Assembly (NCBI GenBank): GCA_964374095.1
Contig: CAYJXJ010000204.1
Location: 1 to 7,594 of the forward strand
Reading direction: 5' to 3'
Source: CAYJXJ01 sp964374095
GTDB taxonomy: Bacteria; Elusimicrobiota; Elusimicrobia; UBA1565; UBA9628
Length of the DNA stretch: 7,594 nucleotides
Below, piece by piece: positions 1 through 6,003 of the stretch. The notes beneath the pieces are model-generated. The model worked only from the letters and a program-made list of their open reading frames with translations, was not told the origin of the DNA and searched no databases. The stretch's first letter is position 1; each line of letters starts with the position of its first letter. The position numbers and the translations under genes were made by a program.

Positions 1-232
1 CGCGCATTTTCTTGCCGGTCCAGGCCTTCGCGTCCTCCCGGCGCCAGTGCTCACCGTCGTAGCCGCTGGCCCCGAGGACTTTTTTGAAGATGCCCTCTAT
101 CCTCTCCTTGAAATGGGGCGGCCACGCGGTCGAGTGGGGTTCGGCGGTCGCGGGCGTGGCAGGCGGCGCGGCGAAGGCCGCGGCGGGGACGAGTGCCAAG
201 AAGAGCGCCGGGAGCCAGGGGGTACCCACCAT
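1..232 (-). CDS. Exported protein of unknown function, 5' fragment
   Basis: The N-terminal 77 residues of a gene that continues beyond the left edge. The ATG at 232-230 is the first start after an in-frame stop at 256-254. A GGAGGGG Shine-Dalgarno-like run at 249-243 sits 10 nt upstream. The protein opens with a hydrophobic stretch (MVGTPWLPALFLALVPAAAFA, split here as residues 1-10 and 11-21) ending in an A-x-A type signal peptidase I site near residues 19-22, then a Pro/Ala/Thr-rich linker (APPATPATAEP). So it is probably exported through Sec, although the N-region has no positive charge. The remaining part (HFKERIEGIFKKVLGASGYD, then GEHWRREDAKAWTGKKMR) is polar and matches no family I recognise. 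The reading frame shows strong G/C at third positions. It is divergent from the coiled-coil gene starting at 316 and shares the 233-315 intergenic region. Function not assignable. Confidence 0.7.
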   Translation of the reverse strand, partial: MVGTPWLPALFLALVPAAAFAAPPATPATAEPHSTAWPPHFKERIEGIFKKVLGASGYDGEHWRREDAKAWTGKKMR

Positions 233-256
233 TCCAGTATAGCCCCTCCATTCCTA

Positions 257-310
257 TGGCGCCACCCCTATTAAATTGTCCTATAATCTGGGCGACATCC
301 GGAAGGGAGA
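257..310 (+). promoter_or_regulatory. Promoter and ribosome binding site for the coiled-coil gene
   Basis: TATAAT at 282-287 matches the sigma70 -10 consensus perfectly and would start transcription near 293-295. There is no TTGACA-like box at the matching distance; instead the 8-bp palindrome TGGCGCCA (257-264) lies where a -35 would be, which may be a regulator site. A purine-rich GGAAGGGAG (301-309) is spaced about 6 nt from the ATG at 316. The -10 and RBS are read directly; the role of the palindrome is inferred. Confidence 0.6.
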
Positions 311-315
311 GAACC

Positions 316-1383
316 ATGAAGCCCGATGACACGCAGGTCGCCGAATTATTGAAGAAAGAGGTCGTCTACGACGGCGAAGGCTACACCCGCGAGGGCCTGG
401 AGAAGATGCTGGGGGAGTACCAGCACAAGAACAACCTCGACCTCAAACGCTTCGAGGACCTCTCCAAGGCCTACGACCGGCTTTCCCAGGAGATGACGCA
501 CGATATCTCGGAGCAGAAATCTGCCCTCGAATACCTGGGCAACATCATGAAGCTCGATTCCATCGGGACCAACGTCAAAGGGCTGCTCGCCAAGATTCCC
601 ATCATCAAGGAGTTTTCACCCAGCCGGGATTTGAAGGAGCTGCTCGGCGAGAAAATCGAGGTGGCCCAAAGCCGGGTCAAGGAAGTCGGCAATTACATCG
701 AGACCCTCTCCTCCGACGTCAAGCACCTGCAGGAAGACATCACCCGGCTCAACAAGAAGATGGTGGTCGCGGCCCAGAACGAGGAGCGGGCCGCGGCGCG
801 GGTGCTGGAGCTGGAGGCCCTCCGCAAGAAACTCGAGGAGGCGCTCGCGACTCTCGATGGCAAGGGCTCCGAAGCCCGCGAGCTCTCCGCCAAGGTCTCG
901 GAGGTCAAGCGGATGATCTGGGAGCACGGGGCGCGCCTGCGGCTTTACTCCAACGCCGAGGACCGCCTGGCCTCGATCATCAACATGAACAACAACTTCC
1001 TCGAGATCATGACCAACCTCCACGGCAACATGTCCACGCTCTACGACGCGGGCAACGAGGTCTTAAACGAGCTCCACGGCAACCTGGCCGGGCTGGCCTC
1101 CCTGTCCCAAGCCGGCGAGCTCTCGGTCGAGATGCACAAGTCCATGGAGTCGCTCAAGAAGTCGGTCAACAAACTGGCGACCCTGGCCTCGGAGACGAGC
1201 CTCTACCTTACGCAGAACGTCGACCGGCTTACCGCCGAGATGAAGATCTACGACAAGGAGACCGAGGTCCTCGTCGAGTCCAACCTCGCCGCGGAGCGCG
1301 AGATCCGCGAAGAGCGCATCAACGAGACCATCGAGCTGGCGCGCAAGGAGCACGGTCATTTCGAGGACGCCCGCAAAACCTAG
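316..1383 (+). CDS. Coiled-coil protein with TelA-like (toxic anion resistance) architecture
   Basis: A 355-residue, nearly all-helical, soluble protein with no signal peptide or membrane segment. The ATG at 316 is chosen because of the RBS at 301-309 and the TATAAT box at 282-287; upstream in-frame ATGs lie before the promoter. Residues 1-75 are helical and charged. A short hydrophobic segment around residues 86-98 (GLLAKIPIIKEFS) precedes a long heptad-rich coiled coil over roughly 105-185. Then comes a helical bundle with an Asn-rich turn (IINMNNNFLEIM, residues 221-232), and the C-terminal helix is rich in Glu and Arg. The order of a hydrophobic entry segment, a long helix with D-x-x-x-L repeats, an NNN-containing helix and a terminal charged helix resembles TelA/KlaA family proteins (about 330-400 aa), which travel with tellurite or general stress genes. 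This is an architectural resemblance, not a proven homology; a generic coiled-coil scaffold is the alternative. It is followed closely by the gene ending at 2362, probably co-transcribed. Confidence 0.75.
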   Translation: MKPDDTQVAELLKKEVVYDGEGYTREGLEKMLGEYQHKNNLDLKRFEDLSKAYDRLSQEMTHDISEQKSALEYLGNIMKLDSIGTNVKGLLAKIPIIKEFSPSRDLKELLGEKIEVAQSRVKEVGNYIETLSSDVKHLQEDITRLNKKMVVAAQNEERAAARVLELEALRKKLEEALATLDGKGSEARELSAKVSEVKRMIWEHGARLRLYSNAEDRLASIINMNNNFLEIMTNLHGNMSTLYDAGNEVLNELHGNLAGLASLSQAGELSVEMHKSMESLKKSVNKLATLASETSLYLTQNVDRLTAEMKIYDKETEVLVESNLAAEREIREERINETIELARKEHGHFEDARKT

Positions 1384-1468
1384 CAGCCTGCCGGCGGCTT
1401 CGCCGCGCGCCCTCCAGGTCTCGGGCCCCGACCTCGAGGTCTATTGCCAGACCGCGGCCCGCCTCGTC

Positions 1469-2362
1469 ATGGCGGGGCGTCTCAACAGGCAATTCCCCGA
1501 TCCCTTCCTCGTCGCCGATTACTTGAAGGCGCTGGCCCCTTCCTTCCACGGCGGGCTCTATCCCGCGGCGGAGCTCGACCTGGGCAGCGGGCTGCCGACG
1601 CTCAAGCAGATCGTGGACGTCTGGGCCGACTTTTCGGCGGCCCCGGGCTTTCTGAAGGAGGTTTCGGCGCGGGCCGAAGCGGGCCGGCGCGATCCGGGCC
1701 TGGAGGCCCGGGCCTGCTACTACCGCAAACTCCTCGCCTTGGAGCTGCGGCCGCCGCATCACATCTCGGTGCGCCTGCGCCGCCTCGAACCCGGGCGCGG
1801 TTCGGGCTTCTTCGAGGTCGTCTTCGACCGCTACGACGCGGCCCAAGTGCTTTTCATGCGCTACACCTTGCTGTTGGAGCAGCAAGACCTCGGCCGCCGG
1901 GCCCTCATCCAGCGCGAAGGCGACTACAGCCGTCAGACCTCCGCCCTGCGCGACCGTCTGGAGCGCTACACGGGCGACGAGAGCGAGATCACCTTCCTCT
2001 TGCTGGGCAAGCTTCCGGGCATCCGTATTGAGGAAGTGACGCGCTGCCGCATCGGGCCGCTCTGGAGCCCGTGGGCTCCCGCGCCGGCCGGTTGGGGAGC
2101 GGGCGGACTCGTCCTGCACCTGCCGAGCGACCGCGCCTCGATCGCCCTCGACGAGGACCGCGACCAGGATCCCTTCGCGACCATCTACCGCCGCTTCCTG
2201 TCGCAGGAGGCCCGGCCTCTCATCGAGGAGGAGGCCCGGCTGCTGGGCTACCGCGTGCACAAGGAACGCAAATTCGCCTGCACGGCCCCCGCCGAGGAGA
2301 ATCTGCGCGGCCGTTTGGCCCAGGCGAAGACTCAGAATCTGGTCTACGCCGTCGGAACCTAG
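1469..2362 (+). CDS. Uncharacterised protein, start uncertain (coding probably extends upstream to the preceding gene)
   Basis: I do not recognise this family. From the first ATG (1469) it has 297 residues, with no signal peptide or membrane segments. It has an N-terminal helical part (FLVADYLKALAPSFHGG), a middle part of mixed charge and aromatic residues (HHISVRLRRLEPG, then FFEVVFDRYDAAQVLFMRY) suggesting beta-strands and helices, and a C-terminal helical part rich in Glu and Arg. The ATG at 1469 has no Shine-Dalgarno sequence. The same frame stays open upstream through 1382 with nearly every third base G or C and reads sensibly (ALQVSGPDLEVYCQTAARLV), so the real protein is probably about 30 residues longer. 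No ATG, GTG or TTG exists there; an AAGGAG at 1345-1350 is 7 nt before an in-frame ATT (1358), inside the end of the previous gene. Likely translated from the same mRNA as the coiled-coil protein and a possible partner of it. It converges with the MFS fragment, leaving 6 bp between stops. Confidence 0.7.
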   Translation: MAGRLNRQFPDPFLVADYLKALAPSFHGGLYPAAELDLGSGLPTLKQIVDVWADFSAAPGFLKEVSARAEAGRRDPGLEARACYYRKLLALELRPPHHISVRLRRLEPGRGSGFFEVVFDRYDAAQVLFMRYTLLLEQQDLGRRALIQREGDYSRQTSALRDRLERYTGDESEITFLLLGKLPGIRIEEVTRCRIGPLWSPWAPAPAGWGAGGLVLHLPSDRASIALDEDRDQDPFATIYRRFLSQEARPLIEEEARLLGYRVHKERKFACTAPAEENLRGRLAQAKTQNLVYAVGT

Positions 2363-2368
2363 CCCCGG

Positions 2369-2752
2369 TCAGGCGTAGGCGGCGGGTAGGCTCGAGGCGG
2401 TGATTCCCGAGATGACGCGGCCCGCGAAGAGCCAGCCGAGATTGCGTGCCAGGGCCATGAGCACGTAATCCAAGCCGAGCCCGAGGTTGGACAGCAGGAT
2501 CACCGGCCTGCGCCCGAACCGGTCGGAGAGCGCCCCGGCGATCGGGGAGCACACGAAGTGCATCAGGGCCCATACCGTTCCGAAGAGGCCGAAGAGGCGC
2601 GCGGCGTCGGCGGTGTCGCCGCCCCGCATTCGGGCCACGAGGTTCGGCAGGACCGGGATGGTGATGCCCAGCGCCAGTATGTCGAGCGCGACGGTGACGA
2701 GTATGAAAGCGATGGCGGCGCGACGGGCGCCCGGCGCGTCGGGGGCGGACAT
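2369..2752 (-). CDS. Truncated TetA-like MFS transporter (N-terminal fragment)
   Basis: 127 residues that match the N-terminal third of drug:H+ antiporters of the TetA/TCR type in the major facilitator superfamily. TM1 carries LDILALGITIPVLP (residues 23-36), the family's LDxxGxGxxxPVLP-type signature. TM2 leads into motif A, GALSDRFGRR (73-82). TM3 includes GLGLDYVLMALA (91-102), and TM4 begins LFAGRVISGITAS (108-120). Full-length members have about 400 residues and 12 helices. Here a TGA at 2371-2369 follows LPAAYA, exactly where relatives continue into the loop after TM4, and the DNA beyond is the 3' end of the opposite-strand gene. So eight helices are missing and transport is unlikely; it is probably a deletion remnant (pseudogene), though the frame is intact. 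The ATG at 2752 lacks a good RBS (a GGAG lies over 20 nt upstream). It is downstream of the glycosyltransferase on the same strand, separated by two hairpins. Confidence 0.75.
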   Translation of the reverse strand: MSAPDAPGARRAAIAFILVTVALDILALGITIPVLPNLVARMRGGDTADAARLFGLFGTVWALMHFVCSPIAGALSDRFGRRPVILLSNLGLGLDYVLMALARNLGWLFAGRVISGITASSLPAAYA

Positions 2753-2769
2753 GGGTCATTCTAGCTAAT

Positions 2770-2789
2770 GCGCTCCGCCGCCGGAGCGC
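2770..2789. terminator. Hairpin B between glycosyltransferase and MFS fragment
   Basis: A perfect 8-bp stem: GCGCTCCG (2770-2777), loop CCGC, CGGAGCGC (2782-2789). It lies 17 bp upstream of the MFS fragment's start. The 8-mer GCGCTCCG recurs at 2820-2827 in hairpin A, so the arm at 2782-2789 could pair with either copy. No U-tract follows, so terminator function is uncertain; a role in mRNA processing or attenuation is possible. Confidence 0.45.
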
Positions 2790-2800
2790 GGCCGCTAAAT

Positions 2801-2834
2801 CCTCCCACCCGCGGAGCCGGCGCTCCGTGGGAGG
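2801..2834 (-). terminator. Hairpin A, probable terminator after the glycosyltransferase
   Basis: This starts at the base next to the TAG stop (2837-2835) of the glycosyltransferase. The outer stem CCTCCCA (2801-2807) pairs with TGGGAGG (2828-2834). A 4-nt bulge (2808-2811) follows, then the inner stem CGGAGC (2812-2817) with GCTCCG (2822-2827) around a CGGC loop. That gives 13 mostly G-C pairs. On the minus strand the hairpin is followed by ATTTAG, not a U-run, so it is either a U-poor intrinsic terminator or a 3'-end stabilising structure. Confidence 0.5.
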
Positions 2835-4265
2835 CTAATCGGCGCGCAGCAGGGCGGGATCGATGGCGCGGACCAGCAGGTCCGCCGCCTCCTTCTGATG
2901 CGGGGCGTCCGGGAAGGCCATGGCGATCATCAAGAGATGACGCATGTTGACCGGCGGGAAGAGCAGGTGGCTCGAGAACGCCAGCCCCGCGAGCAGCGCG
3001 GCGAGGGCGGAGCTCGCCAGGCCGACCGCGCCCCAACGGCCGCGCAGCAACGACGCGCCCCGGCAGAAAAAGACCGCCGCCGCTCCCGCCAGCGGCGTCA
3101 GATAGGAGGCCTTGAGGCTGACCGCCGGGGGAGTGCGCCAGGTGTAGGCCAGGAACAGCGTTAGGCCGATGAGCGTCATTCCAACGAGCGGGAGGGTTCC
3201 GGGCTCCGCGCGTCCGCGCAGCGCGGCCGCCAAGGCCGCCGCGAATCCCAGGACGCACAGCGCGGTCGGGATCAAACCGATCAGGGCCAGTGCCCGGCCG
3301 ACCCGGAGGCCGCGCCCCTGCTCGCGCGCGGGGACCCGGACGGAGAAGGCGTCATGCCACGCGCTGGCGTAGGTCGTGCCCCAGACGTTCGTCATCCGCG
3401 GGTTGAGTCCGGACCTCTCGCCGGCCTTGAACAGCGCCGGCTCCCAGAGGCAGCGGGGATCCAGCCAGAGGTAGTCGGCGAACCTCCGCTCCCGGAACGT
3501 GAGCCTGCGCACGAAGGTTTCAGCCGGCTCGCCGAGGGTCGAGAGGGGAAGCGGCGTCCCCGTAAGCGCCGCGTTGCGGGCGTAGACGGGTGCCGCGATC
3601 GCGCCCATGACCAGGAAGCAGCCGGCCGCGGCTTCAAGCGTACCCCGGCTTGGCCGGCCTTTGAGGAAGGGGATGGCGCAGGCGGCGGCGATCCAAAGCC
3701 CGGAGAATTTCGCGATGGCCGCCAGCCCCGCCAGGGTCCCGACGATCGCCGCGGCCTTCATGTCGGCGGGCCTCTCCTCTAGGTCCAGGAGCCAAGGCAG
3801 CGCCAGCACGGAGAGCGCCGCGGCCAACGTCTCGTTGCGCTCCATGGGGATCGCGAGCTGGCAGGCCGGCACGAACAGAAAGAGTGCGAGCGCGACGAGG
3901 GAGGGCCCGACCCCGGCCCCCATCCGCCGGCAGAGCCGATAGGTCGTCCACGCGGCCGCCAGCCAGGCCGCGGCGCTGATCGAGCGAAGGCCGACGACGA
4001 TGGCCAGGGCTCCGAGCGGCTCGAGGGCGCGCCAGGCCAGCGCGCCGAGCATGTAATACAAGGGCGGGTTGAAGGCGCATTCCGGTCCGAGGGTGGGATG
4101 GGGCAGGCGGCCCTCGCCCAGTATCACGAGGATGTACTTGACGTGTCCCAGGGCGTCGTAGCCGCTCAGGGGGCTGACGCGAACGATGTTCCAGGCGTAC
4201 TGCGCGGCGCCCAGGGCCAGGAGCGCCGCGGCCCAGAGGAAGCCTCGCCGGTCGCTCGCCCTCAT
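2835..4265 (-). CDS. GT-C membrane glycosyltransferase (ArnT/PMT-like, family 39-type)
   Basis: A 476-residue polytopic membrane protein with about 10-11 hydrophobic helices: roughly residues 9-28, 68-80, 83-108, 118-137, 145-161, 171-200, 208-230, 325-350, 358-378, 385-405 and 414-435. The layout is that of GT-C glycosyltransferases (ArnT, protein mannosyltransferases). A first helix is followed by an exoplasmic loop with an acidic residue (SGYDALGHVKY, D37 and H41, residues 34-44) and then the FNPPLYYMLGA segment (65-75), common in this superfamily. A large loop at about 232-320 (DYLWLDPRCLWEP) would face the periplasm. Such enzymes move a sugar from a polyprenyl-phosphate donor onto lipids, glycans or proteins; donor and acceptor cannot be told here. 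The ATG at 4265 is preceded by a weak GGCGGGG. A near-consensus promoter at 4389-4361 precedes it, giving a leader of about 90 nt. It has no evident functional tie to the ATPase genes divergent from it. Confidence 0.8.
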   Translation of the reverse strand: MRASDRRGFLWAAALLALGAAQYAWNIVRVSPLSGYDALGHVKYILVILGEGRLPHPTLGPECAFNPPLYYMLGALAWRALEPLGALAIVVGLRSISAAAWLAAAWTTYRLCRRMGAGVGPSLVALALFLFVPACQLAIPMERNETLAAALSVLALPWLLDLEERPADMKAAAIVGTLAGLAAIAKFSGLWIAAACAIPFLKGRPSRGTLEAAAGCFLVMGAIAAPVYARNAALTGTPLPLSTLGEPAETFVRRLTFRERRFADYLWLDPRCLWEPALFKAGERSGLNPRMTNVWGTTYASAWHDAFSVRVPAREQGRGLRVGRALALIGLIPTALCVLGFAAALAAALRGRAEPGTLPLVGMTLIGLTLFLAYTWRTPPAVSLKASYLTPLAGAAAVFFCRGASLLRGRWGAVGLASSALAALLAGLAFSSHLLFPPVNMRHLLMIAMAFPDAPHQKEAADLLVRAIDPALLRAD

Positions 4266-4360
4266 CCCCGCCGGCCTTGGCGCGGCGGTCTTGGACCAAT
4301 CGAATTCGGCGGGAGATTTAAGAGCGTTTAGATCCCTCGGGCCACAGCCGGCCCAAGACC

Positions 4361-4389
4361 ATTATGACGCCGGAGCAGGTCCCTGTCAA
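4361..4389 (-). promoter_or_regulatory. Sigma70-type promoter for the glycosyltransferase
   Basis: On the minus strand, TTGACA (4389-4384) is a perfect -35, followed by a 17-nt spacer and CATAAT (4366-4361), one mismatch from the -10 consensus. Transcription would start near 4354, giving a leader of about 90 nt. The leader begins with a small 5-bp hairpin, GGGCC/GGCCC (4339-4354). The orientation and position fit the gene at 4265. Confidence 0.7.
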
Positions 4390-4400
4390 GTGAGGCCCGG

Positions 4401-4408
4401 CCCCCCCC
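4401..4408. repeat. C8 homopolymer between opposed promoters
   Basis: Eight consecutive C (plus strand) abut the plus-strand -35 TTGACC (4409-4414) and lie 11 bp from the minus-strand -35 (4384-4389). Length changes by slipped-strand mispairing would alter the distance between the two promoters, or upstream contacts of RNA polymerase. The tract is seen; its variability is not known. Confidence 0.6.
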
Positions 4409-4437
4409 TTGACCTCCCGCGCTTTCTGACCTAAACT
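4409..4437 (+). promoter_or_regulatory. Sigma70-type promoter for the AAA+ / HSP90-like operon
   Basis: TTGACC (4409-4414), a 17-nt spacer and TAAACT (4432-4437) give five of six and four of six matches to the consensus with ideal spacing. The expected transcription start falls at about 4443-4445, on the GTG start codon at 4444. The in-frame TAA at 4432-4434 excludes any earlier start codon, so the transcript appears leaderless. Confidence 0.6.
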
Positions 4438-4443
4438 TACGCC

Positions 4444-6003
4444 GTGGCGCTGAGGGTGACGGCCTCCGATCTGGACAAGGAAGCGGGGGAGGCGCGTCTC
4501 ATCCTGCGCCGGGCCGGGCTTCCCGAGGCCCTCACGGCCGTGGACGCCGGCTCCTTCGGCACCACGCCTCTCAATCTGACCGCGCTCGACGCGGTGAGCC
4601 AAGCCGTGGCCGCCGCGCTCTCCCTCTCGCGCCTGCCCGAGGCCCAGGACCTGCCGGGCACCTGCCTCGGGCTGGCGCTTGCGGAGGAGGCGGCCGACCG
4701 GCTCGGCGCTTTGGTTGAGGTCCGCGAACCTCCCGAGGGGGCCGGGCTGTCGCTCAAGGATTACCAGGACATCGCCAAGAAGGACTCCGGCGGGGTGCTG
4801 ACCGCCCTGGCCAAGGACGCGGCCGCCTTCGTGCGCTTCTATGGGGCGCACCCCGACGGCCGGCGGCGGGTCACCCGGGACAGCGAGGCCGTTTGCGCCT
4901 TGGCCTCCTACTTCCGGCTTGCGGCGCGCCTCCTGCGGCGTTTCGGAGGCGATCGCCTCGAAGCCGAGACCACGCGCCTCAAGTTCTCCGGCGGGGCCTG
5001 CAGCCGGATCAGCGCCGAGGAGCCCAGCCAGCTGCTTCCCGTTTCCTTCGACGACATCGTGGGAAACGCCGAGTTCGTCGCCGCGGGCACTCGGCTTTGC
5101 CGGGACGTGGCGGGCTTTGACCTCAAGGCCGGCCGCAACCCCAAGAAGGTGCGGAACCAAATCCTCTTCGTATTGGGAACGCCGGGCTGCGGCAAGACCG
5201 TGACCGCGCACGCCATCGGAAACTACTTCCTGGGGTTGTGCCAGAAATCGGGCATCCCGGCTCGCCTGCGGGTGATCCGGCGCACCGATTGGGCTTCCTC
5301 CTACCAGAACGCCTCGGCGAGCCGCCTGCTGGAGATTTTTCGTGAAGAAGTCTTTGATTTTGGGGGGGTGTCGGGGGTCTACTGGCCCGACATCGACACC
5401 GCCTTCGCGGCGCGCGGCGATTCCGACATCCGCCAGGAGGAGAAGGCCAATCTCGGCACGATTTTCGGCATACTCGACGGGACCATCGGTCCGCGCAACG
5501 GCAAGTGGTTCATGGTGTGCGATGCCAACACCCTGCACATGGACGAGGCGACGATCAGCCGCATCAGCCAGGCCCCGATCCGCGCCCTGGGGCCGACGGC
5601 GCCCGAGGATTTCGTGAAGCTCCTGCGCGACGTCAAGCTCCGCGGCAAGGGCCCTTGGCTCACGCTGACCGAGGAGGAATGGGGCGGCATCGGCCGGCTG
5701 TGCGTGGAGGGTAAGCTCTCCGGCCGCTCCGTGGACAACCTCTCGGGCCGCATCCTGACCGCGATCGAGGACTTCGACGAGCCCGACGAGTACTTCACCC
5801 TGCCCCTGGAGGAGAAGGAGAAGCTCATCGCCGAACTCTCCCGGAAGGTGGACGCCGCCCGGATCAAGGACCTCATCGATAAGCACTCCCGCTTCGAGGA
5901 TGAGGCCCAGCGCCGCTCCGAGGAGGAGCGCTTCCAGAGCCGGGTGCGCGAGATCCGCTTTCACCTGTCGGCGCAGCGGGCCGCTCTCACTCCCTCCCCA
6001 TGA
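4444..6003 (+). CDS. AAA+ ATPase with unusual Walker B and a novel N-terminal domain
   Basis: A 519-residue cytoplasmic protein. Residues 1-195 form an Ala/Leu-rich helical domain I do not recognise, presumably for substrate or partner binding. The AAA+ core follows from about residue 200 (VSFDDIVGN). It shows Walker A GTPGCGKT (245-252), a pore/linker-like segment (RRTDWASSYQNASASRLLEIF), a Walker B-position segment GVYWPDIDTAF (311-321), a sensor-1-like CDAN (N362), a candidate arginine finger R373 in MDEATISRIS, and a sensor-2/lid segment LSGRSVDNLSGRI (425-437). The C-terminus is charged and probably coiled coil (about 465-512). Against the classic IIFIDEIDAL pattern, the D-E pair reads P315-D316, so hydrolysis may be altered. 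The GTG start is fixed by an in-frame stop at 4432 and a promoter ending at 4437. Its stop overlaps the next gene's ATG (ATGA), so the two proteins are probably made in step and act together. AAA+ classic clade membership is well supported; the cellular role is unknown. Confidence 0.85.
   Translation: MALRVTASDLDKEAGEARLILRRAGLPEALTAVDAGSFGTTPLNLTALDAVSQAVAAALSLSRLPEAQDLPGTCLGLALAEEAADRLGALVEVREPPEGAGLSLKDYQDIAKKDSGGVLTALAKDAAAFVRFYGAHPDGRRRVTRDSEAVCALASYFRLAARLLRRFGGDRLEAETTRLKFSGGACSRISAEEPSQLLPVSFDDIVGNAEFVAAGTRLCRDVAGFDLKAGRNPKKVRNQILFVLGTPGCGKTVTAHAIGNYFLGLCQKSGIPARLRVIRRTDWASSYQNASASRLLEIFREEVFDFGGVSGVYWPDIDTAFAARGDSDIRQEEKANLGTIFGILDGTIGPRNGKWFMVCDANTLHMDEATISRISQAPIRALGPTAPEDFVKLLRDVKLRGKGPWLTLTEEEWGGIGRLCVEGKLSGRSVDNLSGRILTAIEDFDEPDEYFTLPLEEKEKLIAELSRKVDAARIKDLIDKHSRFEDEAQRRSEEERFQSRVREIRFHLSAQRAALTPSP
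5362..5368. repeat. G7 homopolymer in the AAA+ gene
   Basis: Seven G inside codons for residues 307-309 (GGG GGG GTG), a few codons before the Walker B position. A one-base slip would truncate the ATPase before its active site is complete. The frame is the same on both sides (Walker A and sensor 1 read in one frame), so no error is evident in this copy. Confidence 0.5.

Noticed and set aside
193..315. Upstream extension of the coiled-coil gene to an ATG at 193
   Set aside because: It would begin before the TATAAT box and overlap the divergent gene; the ATG at 316 has a proper RBS.
51..332. 93-codon minus-strand frame overlapping the divergent promoter
   Set aside because: Its N-terminal part reads antisense across the promoter and start of the coiled-coil gene, and its later part is a shadow of the signal-peptide frame starting at 232.
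1319..2260. 313-codon open frame on the minus strand opposite the second gene
   Set aside because: Composition artefact (Arg/Gly/Ala-rich, no motif); the plus frame has better codon bias and gene context.
2220..2759. 179-codon minus-strand frame overlapping the MFS fragment
   Set aside because: Arg/Pro/Gly-rich shadow in another frame; the MFS frame has clear family motifs.
5362..5410. Frameshift at the G7 tract as the cause of the odd Walker B
   Set aside because: The same frame is correct before (Walker A) and after (sensor 1), and the other two frames here give no Walker B.
4318..5964. 548-codon open frame on the minus strand opposite the AAA+ gene
   Set aside because: Shadow of the GC3-biased AAA+ frame; no recognisable motifs, whereas the plus strand shows Walker A, sensor and lid motifs.
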